Assembly: GCA_020633465.1 (NCBI GenBank)
Contig: JACKDN010000024.1
Coordinates: forward strand, 76,261 to 140,260
Source of the DNA: Myxococcales bacterium
GTDB taxonomy: Bacteria > Myxococcota_A > Bradymonadia > UBA7976 > UBA1532
Direction: 5' to 3'
DNA length: 64,000 nt
Shown here piece by piece: positions 34,363-44,074 of this stretch (position 1 is its first letter; the number at the start of each line of letters is the position of its first letter). The notes below the pieces were generated by a model that saw nothing but the letters and a program-made list of their open reading frames with translations, was not told the DNA's origin and searched no databases. The translations under genes and the position numbers were made by a program.

Positions 34363-35943
34363 GTGAAGCGCCGCCTCAGCTGGTTGCTGCGCCTGGCGCT
34401 GCTGGCGAACCTGACCGGCGTCCTGATGGTGCTGCTGGGCGCGTCCATGCTGCCCTCGGTGGGCGTGGCCTGGTACGACGCCGCGCCGGATCTGTCGGGG
34501 CACGTGGCGGCGACGGTGCTGTCGATCGGGCTGGGCCTGGTGCTGTTCGCGGTGACGCGCGGCGCGGCCCGGGGCATGGAGCTGGGCCACCGCGAGGGCT
34601 TCCTGGTGGTGGGCGTCGGCTGGTTCGTGGCGGGCTTCGTCGGCGCCCTGCCCTACCTGGGGTACGCCCACCTGTCCCCCGGCGACATCTGCGCGACCGC
34701 GGACAGCCTGCAGCCCGCGGTCGGCGCGGACTTCTGCAGCGTGACGCACGCCGTCTTCGAGTCGGTGTCGGGCTTCACGACCACCGGCGCCAGCATCATC
34801 ACCGACGGCCTGTGGGGCGATCCGGGCTTCACGCCGGACGGGCGCCTGGGGCTGCCGCGCGGGCTGCTGCTGTGGCGCAGCATGACGCACTTCCTCGGCG
34901 GCATGGGCATCATCGTGCTGGGCGTGGCCATCCTGCCGCTGCTGGGCGTCGGCGGCATGCAGCTGTTCAAGGCCGAGGTGCCCGGCCCCACCACCGACAA
35001 GCTGGCGCCGCGCGTGGGCGAGACGGCCAAGCTGCTCTGGAAGGTGTACCTGCTGATGTCGGCGGTGCAGTTCGTGCTGCTGGCCGCCGGCGGCATGAGC
35101 GCCTACGAGTCGATCTGCCACACGATGGCGACGATGGCGACCGGCGGCTTCAGCACGCGCGCGGCCAGCGTCGCCGGCTTCGAGAGCGGCTACGTCGAGT
35201 GGGTGATCACGGTGTTCATGTGGCTGGCCGGCATGAACTTCACCCTGCACTTCCTGGGGCTGCGCGGGCGACTCGAGGTGTACCTGCGCGATCCGGAGTG
35301 GCGCGTCTACACGGCGCTGTGCGTGGGGGGGACGGTGGTGGCCTCGATCGCGCTGTTCGCCGGCCACGACACCATGGGGTCGCTCGAGTCGGTGCGCGTG
35401 GCGGCCTTCCAGGTGCTGTCGATCGTCACCACGACCGGCTTCGCCAGCCACGACTTCGAGACGTGGACCTTCGCGCCGGTGGCGCTGATGGTGCTGCTGG
35501 CGCTGATGTTCGTCGGCGGCAGCGCGGGCAGCACCGGCGGCGGCGTGAAGGTGGTGCGCTACGTCCTGATGACCAAGATGTGGGTGCGCGAGCTGTTCCT
35601 GTTGTCGCACCCGCGGGCGGTGCGGCCCATCCGGCTGGGCGGGCGCGCGGTGCCCGCCGACGTGATGCGCGCGGTGGCGGCCTTCGTCGCGGTCTACCTG
35701 GCGCTCTTGAGCCTGGGCACGGCGTTCTTCGCGCTCGACGGGCAGGATCTGCTGACGGCCTTCACCGGCAGCGCGTCGGCGCTGGGCAACATCGGCCCGG
35801 GGCTGGGGGCGGTCGGCCCCTACGACAACTGGGCGGTGCTGCACACGCCCTCGAAGTGGGTCGCCATCGCGCTGATGGTGCTGGGGCGGCTCGAGATCTA
35901 CACGCTGCTGGTCCTGCTGACCCCTTCCTTCTGGCGGCGGTGA
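34363..35943 (+). CDS. trkH: Trk potassium channel subunit TrkH
   Basis: 526 residues from a GTG directly after trkA. It is a polytopic membrane protein with four pore-loop repeats, each carrying the filter glycine: SVSGFTTTGAS, TMATGGFSTRAA, VTTTGFASHDF and SASALGNIGPG. Conserved FLGGMGIIVLGVAILP and the GGSAGSTGGGVKVVR segment are also seen. It conducts K+ into the cell under control of TrkA. The final helix ends ELY/TLLVLLTPSFWRR as in the family. The stop is 32 bases before ileS, whose SD-led start suggests separate translation. Confidence 0.96.
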   Translation: MKRRLSWLLRLALLANLTGVLMVLLGASMLPSVGVAWYDAAPDLSGHVAATVLSIGLGLVLFAVTRGAARGMELGHREGFLVVGVGWFVAGFVGALPYLGYAHLSPGDICATADSLQPAVGADFCSVTHAVFESVSGFTTTGASIITDGLWGDPGFTPDGRLGLPRGLLLWRSMTHFLGGMGIIVLGVAILPLLGVGGMQLFKAEVPGPTTDKLAPRVGETAKLLWKVYLLMSAVQFVLLAAGGMSAYESICHTMATMATGGFSTRAASVAGFESGYVEWVITVFMWLAGMNFTLHFLGLRGRLEVYLRDPEWRVYTALCVGGTVVASIALFAGHDTMGSLESVRVAAFQVLSIVTTTGFASHDFETWTFAPVALMVLLALMFVGGSAGSTGGGVKVVRYVLMTKMWVRELFLLSHPRAVRPIRLGGRAVPADVMRAVAAFVAVYLALLSLGTAFFALDGQDLLTAFTGSASALGNIGPGLGAVGPYDNWAVLHTPSKWVAIALMVLGRLEIYTLLVLLTPSFWRR

Positions 35944-35975
35944 ATGGTACGGACCTTCGATTCTGGAGGTCCGCC

Positions 35976-38900
35976 ATGCCCGCGTTTCCGCCCGTCTCGG
36001 CCCAGACCGCCTTCCCCGCCATCGAAGAGACGATGCTGGCGCTGTGGAAGGCGCACCGCGTGTTCGAGCGCTCGGTCGAGCAGCGCCCCGCCGACAGCCG
36101 CTACGTCTTCTACGACGGCCCGCCCTTCGCGACCGGCCTGCCCCACTACGGGCACCTGGTGGCGTCGACGCTGAAGGACATCGTGCCGCGCTACTGGGCG
36201 ATGCGCGGGCATCGGGTCGAGCGGCGCTTCGGCTGGGACACGCACGGCCTGCCCATCGAGATGGAGATGGAGAAGGAGCTGGGGCTGAGCGGGCCGACCA
36301 GCATCAAGGCCTACGGCGTCGCCGAGTTCAACGAGGCCTGCCGGGCGAACGTGCTGCGCTACACGCAGGAGTGGGAGCGCACGGTCACCCGCCTGGGGCG
36401 CTGGGTCGATTTCGAGAACGATTACAAGACGATGGACCTCTCCTTCATGGAGAGCGTCTGGTGGGTCTTCGAGCGGCTGTGGGACGAGGGGCTGGTCTAC
36501 CAGGACTTCCGGGTGATGCCCTTCAGCTGGCGGCTGTCGACGTCGCTGTCGAACTTCGAGGCCAACCTCGACTACCGCGACGTGCAGGATCCCGCCATCA
36601 CGGTGACGATGCCGCTGATCGACGGCGACGACGTGCTGCTGGTGTGGACGACGACGCCCTGGACGCTGCCGAGCAACCTGGCGGTGGCCGTCGGCAACGA
36701 CCTCGAGTACGTGCGGGCGACGCGGCCGGACGACGACACGGTCTACGTCATCTCGGCGACGCAGCGCGAGGCGATCCTGGGCAAGGACTCGACGGTCGTG
36801 GGCACGCTGACCGGCGCCGAGCTGGTGGGCAAGCGGTACACGCCGCTGTTCGACTACTTCCTCGACCACCCCAACGCCTTCCAGGTGATCGCCGCCGATC
36901 ACGTGACGACGGACGACGGCACCGGCCTCGTGCACATGGCGCCCGACTTCGGCGAGGACGACTACGCCGCCTGCCGGGCGGCCGACATCGGGGTGCTGCA
37001 GTCGGTGGACGACGAGGGCCGCTTCGTCGGCGCCGTCACCGACTACGCCGGCCGGAACGTGAAGGAGGCCGATCCCGACATCATCAAGCACCTGAAGTCG
37101 GTGGGCCGCCTGATGCGCCACGACACCATCCAGCACAGCTATCCGTTCTGTTGGCGCAGCGACACGCCGCTGATCTACAAGGCCGTGCCCGCGCGGTTCG
37201 TGAAGGTCGAGGCGCTGCGCGAGCGCATGCAGGCGAACAACGAGCGCATCCACTGGGTGCCCGACGCCGTCGGCAGCAAGCGGTTCGGCAACTGGTTGGC
37301 CGAGGCGCGCGACTGGAACGTCAGCCGCAACCGCTTCTGGGGGACGCCGCTGCCCATCTGGCGGTGCGGCGCGTGCGAGGCCGAGATCTGCCTCGGCAGC
37401 GTGGCGGCGCTCGAGGAGAAGACCGGGCAGACGGTCGACGACCTGCACCCGCACCGCATCGACCACCTGACCTTCGAGTGCGCCGACTGCGGCGGCACGA
37501 TGAAGCGCATCCCCGACGTGTTCGACTGCTGGTTCGAGTCGGGGGCGATGCCCTACGCGCAGGATCACTACCCCTTCGAGAAGCGCGAGGCCTTCGAGGC
37601 CAACTTCCCGGCGCAGTTCATCGCCGAGGGGCTCGACCAGACGCGCGGGTGGTTCTACACGCTGCTGGTGCTGTCGACCGCGCTGTTCGACCGCCCGCCC
37701 TTCGAGAACGTGATCGTCAACGGCCTGGTGCTGGCCGAGGACGGCTCGAAGATGAGCAAGCGGAAGAAGAACTACCCGCCGCCCGACGAGGTGCTGGGCG
37801 AGTACGGGGCGGACGCGCTCCGGGCGTACCTGATCAACTCGCCCATCGTGCGGGCCGAGCCGCTGCGCTTCAGCGAGGCGGGGGTGCGCGAGGTGGTGCG
37901 CACGGTGCTGCTGCCGCTGCGCAACGCGTGGTCGTTCTTCGTGCAGTACGCGAACATCGACGGGTGGCACCCGGAGAGCGGGCTGGACGGCGTCGAGACG
38001 CCCGCGGTCGGCGACCGGCCCGAGCTCGACCGGTGGCTGCTGTCGGTGCTGCAGTCGCTGGTGGGCGACGTGAACGAGCAGATGGAGGGCTACTACCTGT
38101 ACCGGGTGGTGCCGCCGGTGCTGGGGTTCATCGACGATCTGACCAACTGGTACATCCGGCGCAGCCGGCGGCGGTTCTGGCGGGCGGCCGAGAGCGAGGC
38201 CGACCAGGTCGACAAGGCGTGCGCGTACGCGACGCTGTACGAGGCGCTGGTGACGTTCGCGAAGGTGCTGGCGCCGATCATGCCCTTCGTCAGCGACGCG
38301 CTGTACCAGGATCTGGTGGTGGCGCCGGGGTGCGCGGCCGAGGGCGACTCGATCCACCTGTGCGACTACCCCGAAGTGCAGCCGAGGCTGATCGACCGCG
38401 ACCTCGAGGCGCAGGTGGCGGTGACGCGCCAGGTGGTCAGCATGGGGCGGGCGCTGCGCGAGCGGCACAAGCTGAAGACGCGGCAGCCGCTGCGGCGGGT
38501 GACGATCGTGCACCACGACGCGCCGGTGCTGGACGCGATCGAGGCGCACGCCGAGCTGATCGCCGACGAGCTGAACGTGAAGGAGGTCGTGGGGCAGCCC
38601 GACGACCACGCGCTGGCCACGCTGAGCTTCAAGGCGAACTTCAAGACGCTGGGGCGGCGGCTGGGCAAGCGGATGAAGGAGGGGGCGGCGGCCATCGAGA
38701 AGCTGACCGCCGCCGAGTGGGAGACGCTGCAGGGCGGCGGCCAGGTGATGATCGCCGACGAGCCGATCACCAGCGAGGACGTGCTGGTGACGCGCGAGCC
38801 CAAGGGCGACGTGGTGATCGAGGTGGACGGGGCGCTGACCGTGGCGCTCGACACCGAGCTCGACGACGCGCTGGTGCGCGAGGGCCTGGCGCGCGAGCTG

Positions 38901-39131
38901 GTCAGCCGGCTGCAGCGGCTGCGCAAGGACAGCGGGCTCGAGGTGACCGACCGCGTGGCGGTGACCGTGCGCACCGAGGCCGAGCCGGTGCACCAGATGC
39001 TGCAGTCGCAGCACATCTACGTGGCCACCGAGGTGCTGGCGTCGAAGATGGAGATCTACCGGGCGCCCGCCGGCGACGACGCCGTGGACATCGAGGGCCA
39101 CGCGGTCAGCATCGGCATCGAGAAGGGCTGA
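35976..39131 (+). CDS. ileS: Isoleucyl-tRNA synthetase, eukaryote-like (type 2)
   Basis: 1051 residues from the ATG at 35976, with TGGAGG six bases upstream. Class I signatures are HYGH (57-60, within GLPHYGHL) and KMSKR (592-596, followed by KKNYPPP). The editing domain contains LVWTTTPWTLPSNLAV and GTGLVHMAPDFGEDDY. The C-terminal region lacks the bacterial zinc ribbon and continues as an extended anticodon-binding/appendix region. Length, the KMSKRKKNYP form and overall pattern fit type 2 IleRS, which is related to eukaryotic enzymes and often less sensitive to mupirocin. It charges tRNA-Ile in the cytoplasm. Confidence 0.95.
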   Translation: MPAFPPVSAQTAFPAIEETMLALWKAHRVFERSVEQRPADSRYVFYDGPPFATGLPHYGHLVASTLKDIVPRYWAMRGHRVERRFGWDTHGLPIEMEMEKELGLSGPTSIKAYGVAEFNEACRANVLRYTQEWERTVTRLGRWVDFENDYKTMDLSFMESVWWVFERLWDEGLVYQDFRVMPFSWRLSTSLSNFEANLDYRDVQDPAITVTMPLIDGDDVLLVWTTTPWTLPSNLAVAVGNDLEYVRATRPDDDTVYVISATQREAILGKDSTVVGTLTGAELVGKRYTPLFDYFLDHPNAFQVIAADHVTTDDGTGLVHMAPDFGEDDYAACRAADIGVLQSVDDEGRFVGAVTDYAGRNVKEADPDIIKHLKSVGRLMRHDTIQHSYPFCWRSDTPLIYKAVPARFVKVEALRERMQANNERIHWVPDAVGSKRFGNWLAEARDWNVSRNRFWGTPLPIWRCGACEAEICLGSVAALEEKTGQTVDDLHPHRIDHLTFECADCGGTMKRIPDVFDCWFESGAMPYAQDHYPFEKREAFEANFPAQFIAEGLDQTRGWFYTLLVLSTALFDRPPFENVIVNGLVLAEDGSKMSKRKKNYPPPDEVLGEYGADALRAYLINSPIVRAEPLRFSEAGVREVVRTVLLPLRNAWSFFVQYANIDGWHPESGLDGVETPAVGDRPELDRWLLSVLQSLVGDVNEQMEGYYLYRVVPPVLGFIDDLTNWYIRRSRRRFWRAAESEADQVDKACAYATLYEALVTFAKVLAPIMPFVSDALYQDLVVAPGCAAEGDSIHLCDYPEVQPRLIDRDLEAQVAVTRQVVSMGRALRERHKLKTRQPLRRVTIVHHDAPVLDAIEAHAELIADELNVKEVVGQPDDHALATLSFKANFKTLGRRLGKRMKEGAAAIEKLTAAEWETLQGGGQVMIADEPITSEDVLVTREPKGDVVIEVDGALTVALDTELDDALVREGLARELVSRLQRLRKDSGLEVTDRVAVTVRTEAEPVHQMLQSQHIYVATEVLASKMEIYRAPAGDDAVDIEGHAVSIGIEKG

Positions 39132-39134
39132 GGG

Positions 39135-39614
39135 TCAGCCCTCCAGGTTGTCGGTGATGCGGGCGACGGCCTTGGCCAGCACCTGCATCTCGTCGTGGGT
39201 GAAGCCCTCGAAGACGGCGTCGAGCAGGGTGTTGCTGACCTGGATGAAGCGGGGCAGCGCTTCGCGGGCCTGAGCCGTGAGGGTGACGAGGCGGGCGCGG
39301 GCGTCCTGGGGATCGGGTTCGCGGGCGACCCAGCCGGCGGCCTCGAGGGCCTTGAGGAAGCGGCTGACCGTGGGCTCGGAGAGGCCGAGCTGGGTCGTGA
39401 TCTCGCGGGCGGTCAGCGGCGCCTTCGCTTGGAACAGCACCATCAGCACGTTGGACTGCGCGGGGGTGACGTCGAGGCCCACGTCGGCGAACAGGGCGCG
39501 CACGCGCTGTTCGATCAGCGCGTGGACGCGGCCCAGCCGCAGCATGGCGGTCGTCTGGCAGCGGCGCACCGCCAGGTCGGCGGTGGGCGCGTGGTCGGGT
39601 GGGAAGTGGCGCAT
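39135..39614 (-). CDS. MarR/SlyA-family transcriptional regulator
   Basis: 159 residues from the ATG at 39614. The winged-helix core is clear: LTAREITTQLGLSEPTVSRFLKALEAAGWVAREPDPQDARARLVTLTAQA, with recognition helix and DxRxxxV-type wing. Helices at both ends (LGRVHALIEQRVRALFADVGL and LLDAVFEGFTHDEMQVLAKAVARI) form the dimer interface. It is divergent from fadA-fadB with a perfect SlyA-type palindrome (39661-39674) between them, so it very likely represses its own gene and the fatty-acid degradation genes, perhaps responding to an acyl-CoA or fatty acid. The ligand is inferred. Confidence 0.9.
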   Translation of the reverse strand: MRHFPPDHAPTADLAVRRCQTTAMLRLGRVHALIEQRVRALFADVGLDVTPAQSNVLMVLFQAKAPLTAREITTQLGLSEPTVSRFLKALEAAGWVAREPDPQDARARLVTLTAQAREALPRFIQVSNTLLDAVFEGFTHDEMQVLAKAVARITDNLEG

Positions 39615-39625
39615 TCGACTCTCGC

Positions 39626-39654
39626 TTGACAGGTGCAACCGCGGCGTGTTGAGT
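39626..39654 (+). promoter_or_regulatory. Candidate fadA promoter
   Basis: TTGACA (39626-39631) is a perfect -35; 17 bases later TTGAGT (39649-39654) is a weak -10. The predicted start near 39661 coincides with the first base of the SlyA-type operator, so a bound repressor would block initiation. Confidence 0.5.
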
Positions 39655-39660
39655 GCATCA

Positions 39661-39674
39661 CTTAGCAAGCTAAG
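39661..39674. promoter_or_regulatory. MarR/SlyA-type operator palindrome
   Basis: CTTAGCAAGCTAAG, with A before and T after extending the arms to seven bases each around AA. Its core TTAGCAAGCTAA is identical to the published SlyA consensus. It lies between the divergent marR-type gene and fadA. A related site, CTTAGTCCACTAAA, occurs at 63020-63033 downstream of the second MarR gene. Confidence 0.75.
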
Positions 39675-39701
39675 TTGAGCACTGCAACCCAGGAGGACCC
39701 C

Positions 39702-40907
<1,206 letters not shown>

Positions 40908-40918
40908 GGGAGGACGAC

Positions 40919-43039
40919 GTGAGCAACGGATTCAGCGCGCAGTTCGACGCCGAGACCGGCATCGCCACCCTCCTGATGCAGATGGAGGGGCGGGCGAACA
41001 AGATCAACATGGCCTTTGGCGAGGGCTTCGCCGCCGCGCTCGACGACTGCCTGGCCTTCGAGGGGCTGAAGGGCATCATCGTCGCCAGCGGGCACAAGGA
41101 CTTCTGCGTCGGGGCCGACCTCGACTTCGTCTATCGGTCGCGCGACGCGGCGGTGTTCCGCGACCAGGTGCGGCAGGTGAACGCCCTGTACCGCAAGCTC
41201 GAGACGGCGGGCGTGCCGGTCGTCGCGGCGCTGACCGGCTCGGCGCTGGGCGGCGGCTACGAGGTGGCGCTGGCCTGCCACCACCGCGTCGCGCTCGACT
41301 CGCCCGCGGTGCAGCTCGGCCTGCCCGAGGTGAACCTGGGCGTCATCCCCGGCGCCGGCGGCACGCAGCGGCTGCCCCGGCTGATCGGCCTGCAGGCGGC
41401 GCTCGAGCACGTGGCGCAGGGCAAGATCGTGCGCGCGCCGCAGGCGAAGAAGGCCGGGCTGGTGGACGACCTGCAGCCCACGCGCGAGGCGGTGCTCGAG
41501 GCGGCGGCCGCGTGGATCGCCGCGAACCCGCGCGCCAAGCAGCCCTGGGACAGCAAGGGCTTCCGGTACCCCGGCGGCGTGCAGCCCGACACCGGCGACG
41601 CGCGCAACCTGTTCGCGGCCGGCGCGGCGATGCTGGTGAAGAAGACCGCCGGCGCGTACGCCGCGCCCGAGGCCGCGGTGTCGGCCATCTACGAGGGCAC
41701 GCTGGTCGGCCTCGACGCCGGCCTCGAGGTCGAGACCACCTACTTCGTCAACCGCGTGGTCAGCGACCAGGCCAAGGACATGATCCGGACGTTCTGGTAC
41801 CACAAGAACGCCGTGGACAAGCAGGAGGGCCTGCCGCGCGCCGACGACGCGCGCGTCGAGACGGTGGCCATCCTGGGCGCGGGCATGATGGGAGCCGGCC
41901 TGGCCTTCGTCTTCGCGCAGCGCGGCTTCGAGGTGCTGCTGAAGGACATCGGCCAGGAGGCGCTCGAGCGCGGCCTGGCCCACTGCCAGGCGCAGGCCGG
42001 CAAGCTGCGGCACCTGTCGACCGAGGATCGCGACGCGCTCTTGTCGCGCATCACCGGCACCCTGAACGTCGAGGATCTGGCCGACGCCGACCTGGTGATC
42101 GAGGCGGTCTTCGAGAACATCGACCTGAAGCACGAGGTCATCCGCGAGACCGAGGCGGTGCTGAGCCCCGAGGCGATCTTCGCGTCGAACACCTCGGCGC
42201 TGCCCATCGGCGATCTGGCGAAGGCGTCGGTGCGCCCGGCCAACTTCATCGGCCTGCACTTCTTCTCGCCCGTCGAGAAGATGCCGCTGGTCGAGGTGAT
42301 CACCGCCGAGGGCACGGGCGAAGAGACGCTGGCGCGCGCGCTGAAGGTGATGGGGACGATCAAGAAGACGCCCATCGTCGTGAACGACGGCTACGGCTTC
42401 TACACCACGCGCTTCTTCTCGGCCTACATCATGGAGGCCGCCCAGCTGGTCAGCGAGGGCCACGACCCGGTGCTGATCGAGTGGGCCGCGCGCCAGGCCG
42501 GCATGGTGGTGGCGCCGCTGAAGGTGTTCGACGAGGTGACGCTGTCGCTGGCCGCGCACGGCCTGGACATGCGCGAGAAGTACGAGGGCAAGCCCCTCGA
42601 CTTCGGCGCCGCCCGCGTGGTGCGCAAGATGGTCGGGCTGGGCCGCACCGGCAAGGCGGCCGGCAAGGGCTTCTACGACTACGCCGCCCAGCCCCGGAAG
42701 CTGTGGGACGGCCTGAAGGATCTGGCCGAGGGCACGCCCGAGGTCACCGGCGTCGACTACCTGGCCGACCGCCTGATGCTGGTGCAGGTGAACGAGGCCG
42801 CGCGCTGCCTGGACGAGGGCATCCTGCGCACCCACCGCGACGCCGAGATCGGCGCCATCCTCGGCGTCGGCTTCAGCCCCGCCAGCGGCGGCCCGCTGGC
42901 GTGGATCGATCGCCGCGGCGTGCGGGACGTGGTCGAGAAGCTGGACGCGCTGGCGGCGCGGCTGGGCGATCACTACGCGCCGCCGGCGTTGCTGCGGCGC
43001 ATGGCGGAGAACGGGGAGCGGTTCTTCGAGAAGGTCTGA
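40919..43039 (+). CDS. fadB: Fatty-acid oxidation multifunctional alpha subunit (enoyl-CoA hydratase / 3-hydroxyacyl-CoA dehydrogenase)
   Basis: 706 residues from a GTG with GGGAGG upstream. Residues about 1-190 are a crotonase fold with both catalytic glutamates in place (GSALGGGYEVALA and GLPEVNLGVIPGAGG). Residues about 315-500 bind NAD (VAILGAGMMGAGLAFVFAQRG) and include the dehydrogenase motifs FIGLHFFSPVEKMPLVEVI and NDGYGFYTTRFF. Two C-terminal helical dehydrogenase domains complete the FadB/FadJ layout. Size lies between FadB and FadJ, so the paralog name is approximate. It works with the upstream thiolase. Confidence 0.93.
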   Translation: MSNGFSAQFDAETGIATLLMQMEGRANKINMAFGEGFAAALDDCLAFEGLKGIIVASGHKDFCVGADLDFVYRSRDAAVFRDQVRQVNALYRKLETAGVPVVAALTGSALGGGYEVALACHHRVALDSPAVQLGLPEVNLGVIPGAGGTQRLPRLIGLQAALEHVAQGKIVRAPQAKKAGLVDDLQPTREAVLEAAAAWIAANPRAKQPWDSKGFRYPGGVQPDTGDARNLFAAGAAMLVKKTAGAYAAPEAAVSAIYEGTLVGLDAGLEVETTYFVNRVVSDQAKDMIRTFWYHKNAVDKQEGLPRADDARVETVAILGAGMMGAGLAFVFAQRGFEVLLKDIGQEALERGLAHCQAQAGKLRHLSTEDRDALLSRITGTLNVEDLADADLVIEAVFENIDLKHEVIRETEAVLSPEAIFASNTSALPIGDLAKASVRPANFIGLHFFSPVEKMPLVEVITAEGTGEETLARALKVMGTIKKTPIVVNDGYGFYTTRFFSAYIMEAAQLVSEGHDPVLIEWAARQAGMVVAPLKVFDEVTLSLAAHGLDMREKYEGKPLDFGAARVVRKMVGLGRTGKAAGKGFYDYAAQPRKLWDGLKDLAEGTPEVTGVDYLADRLMLVQVNEAARCLDEGILRTHRDAEIGAILGVGFSPASGGPLAWIDRRGVRDVVEKLDALAARLGDHYAPPALLRRMAENGERFFEKV

Positions 43040-43083
43040 TCCCGACGTGAGGCGTGAACGGGCACGGTGCACGGGACGAAAAA

Positions 43084-43313
43084 CGTGCCCGTGCCCGTGC
43101 CCGACCCGCCGCCAGGCACGCGCCGCCTCGACGCTCGGGGCGAATCCCTTGACCTTGACCTTGACCTTGACCTTGCCCCCCCGCCGCCAGGCACGCCCCG
43201 CCTCCGCGCTCGGGGCGTCGCGCTCGACCTCGACCTCGACCTCGACCGTGGCCGTCCGGCGGTCGTACGCCCTGCCCTCTTCGGGCACGGGCACGGGCAC
43301 GGGCACGGGCACG
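43084..43313. repeat. Composite of four hexanucleotide arrays and a duplicated 37-bp module
   Basis: Within the 429-base gene-free gap 43040-43468: CGTGCC x3.3 (43084-43103), a 37-bp module (43106-43142), CCTTGA x4.8 (43147-43175), a second copy of the module (43181-43217, 34 of 37 identical), CTCGAC x4 (43223-43246), and CGGGCA x5 (43282-43313). The last array is the reverse complement of the first, so the two could pair. Translated on the minus strand it gives dipeptide runs (PV, EV, KV, GH) separated by copies of APSxEAxRAWRR, which I regard as incidental. The rest of the gap holds the promoter of the next gene. Confidence 0.85.
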
Positions 43314-43397
43314 TCTGCTTCGATGTGGCTGGGGGCGGTCCCGCGCAGGATGGCCTGACCCTGCCGACGTGCACCGGTTCCAGCGACCTGGGCAGCC

Positions 43398-43426
43398 TTG
43401 CCGTCTCGCGGCCTCGGCGCTAGGCT
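43398..43426 (+). promoter_or_regulatory. Candidate promoter of the RES toxin-antitoxin operon
   Basis: TTGCCG (43398-43403) and TAGGCT (43421-43426) are separated by 17 bases. Transcription would start near 43433; an AGGAGG ribosome site follows before the ATG at 43469. A short inverted repeat (CCGCCGTGAGACGGCG, about 43439-43454) lies in the leader and could be an operator. Confidence 0.55.
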
Positions 43427-43468
43427 TCACGAAGCATCCCGCCGTGAGACGGCGAGAGGAGGCTCGAC

Positions 43469-44050
43469 ATGGCGACCGCGGCCGACCCGCGCTGGCTCCA
43501 GGACCACGGCATCGATCTGGCGCCCGAGGCCTTCCTGAGCCTGGTACGCGACGCCGTGGCGCGGATCGCGTCGCCTCAGCCCGCCTCCGATCCCCATGAC
43601 GACCTGACGCCGGCCGAGGTCGAGGTCTTGGAGCGGGGTGGCTTCGACCTGAGCGCGCGCGACCTCGGGGACGCCGATCCCGTCGCGCGCACCGCCGCCG
43701 AGTTCGCCGCGCTGCTCGCCACCAGCGCCAGCACCGCCGACGTGGCCGAGCGTCTCGGCGTCGATGCCAGCCGCGTCCGACAGCTGCTGGGGGCGAACCG
43801 TCTCTTCGGTGTCCGCTCGGACGCCGGGTGGCGCATCCCCACGTTCCAGCTGACCGATCGAGGCTTGCTACCTGCCCTGGGCGAGGTGGTCGCCGCGCTC
43901 GACCCGGCGCTGCACCCCGTCGCGGTGCATCGCTGGTTCACGACCCGCACCGACGATCTGCCCGCCGAGCACGGCCCGCTGAGCCCGCGCGACTGGCTGC
44001 GCGCAGGCTACCCCCCGGCGACGGTCATCGAGCTCGCGCGCCACCTCTGA
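43469..44050 (+). CDS. Putative DNA-binding antitoxin of a RES-type toxin-antitoxin pair
   Basis: 193 residues, ATG with AGGAGG a few bases upstream. The centre holds a helix-turn-helix, STADVAERLGVDASRVRQLLGANRLFGVRSDAGWRIPTFQL, rather than the usual Xre/MbcA fold. The C-terminal part (LGEVVAALDPALHPVAVHRWFTTRTDDL, then SPRDWLRAGYPPATVIELARHL) has the shape of the DUF2384/Xre-MbcA-ParS toxin-binding domain. The RES toxin gene follows 24 bases later. Gene order antitoxin-then-RES is the rule for this family. It should neutralise the toxin and repress the operon. Confidence 0.8.
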   Translation: MATAADPRWLQDHGIDLAPEAFLSLVRDAVARIASPQPASDPHDDLTPAEVEVLERGGFDLSARDLGDADPVARTAAEFAALLATSASTADVAERLGVDASRVRQLLGANRLFGVRSDAGWRIPTFQLTDRGLLPALGEVVAALDPALHPVAVHRWFTTRTDDLPAEHGPLSPRDWLRAGYPPATVIELARHL

Positions 44051-44074
44051 CGCCGACGGACCGGAACGCACGCC

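Noticed and set aside
35898..39101. 1067-residue open frame opposite ileS, and similar long antisense frames opposite fadAB, the DUF255 gene and others
   Set aside because: Arg/His/Val-rich compositional products of very GC-rich codons; the sense frames encode recognisable conserved proteins.
43047..43430. Frames through the hexamer arrays giving runs of KV, EV, PV or LT dipeptides
   Set aside because: They arise mechanically from 6-base repeats; no start context or conserved domain supports a protein.
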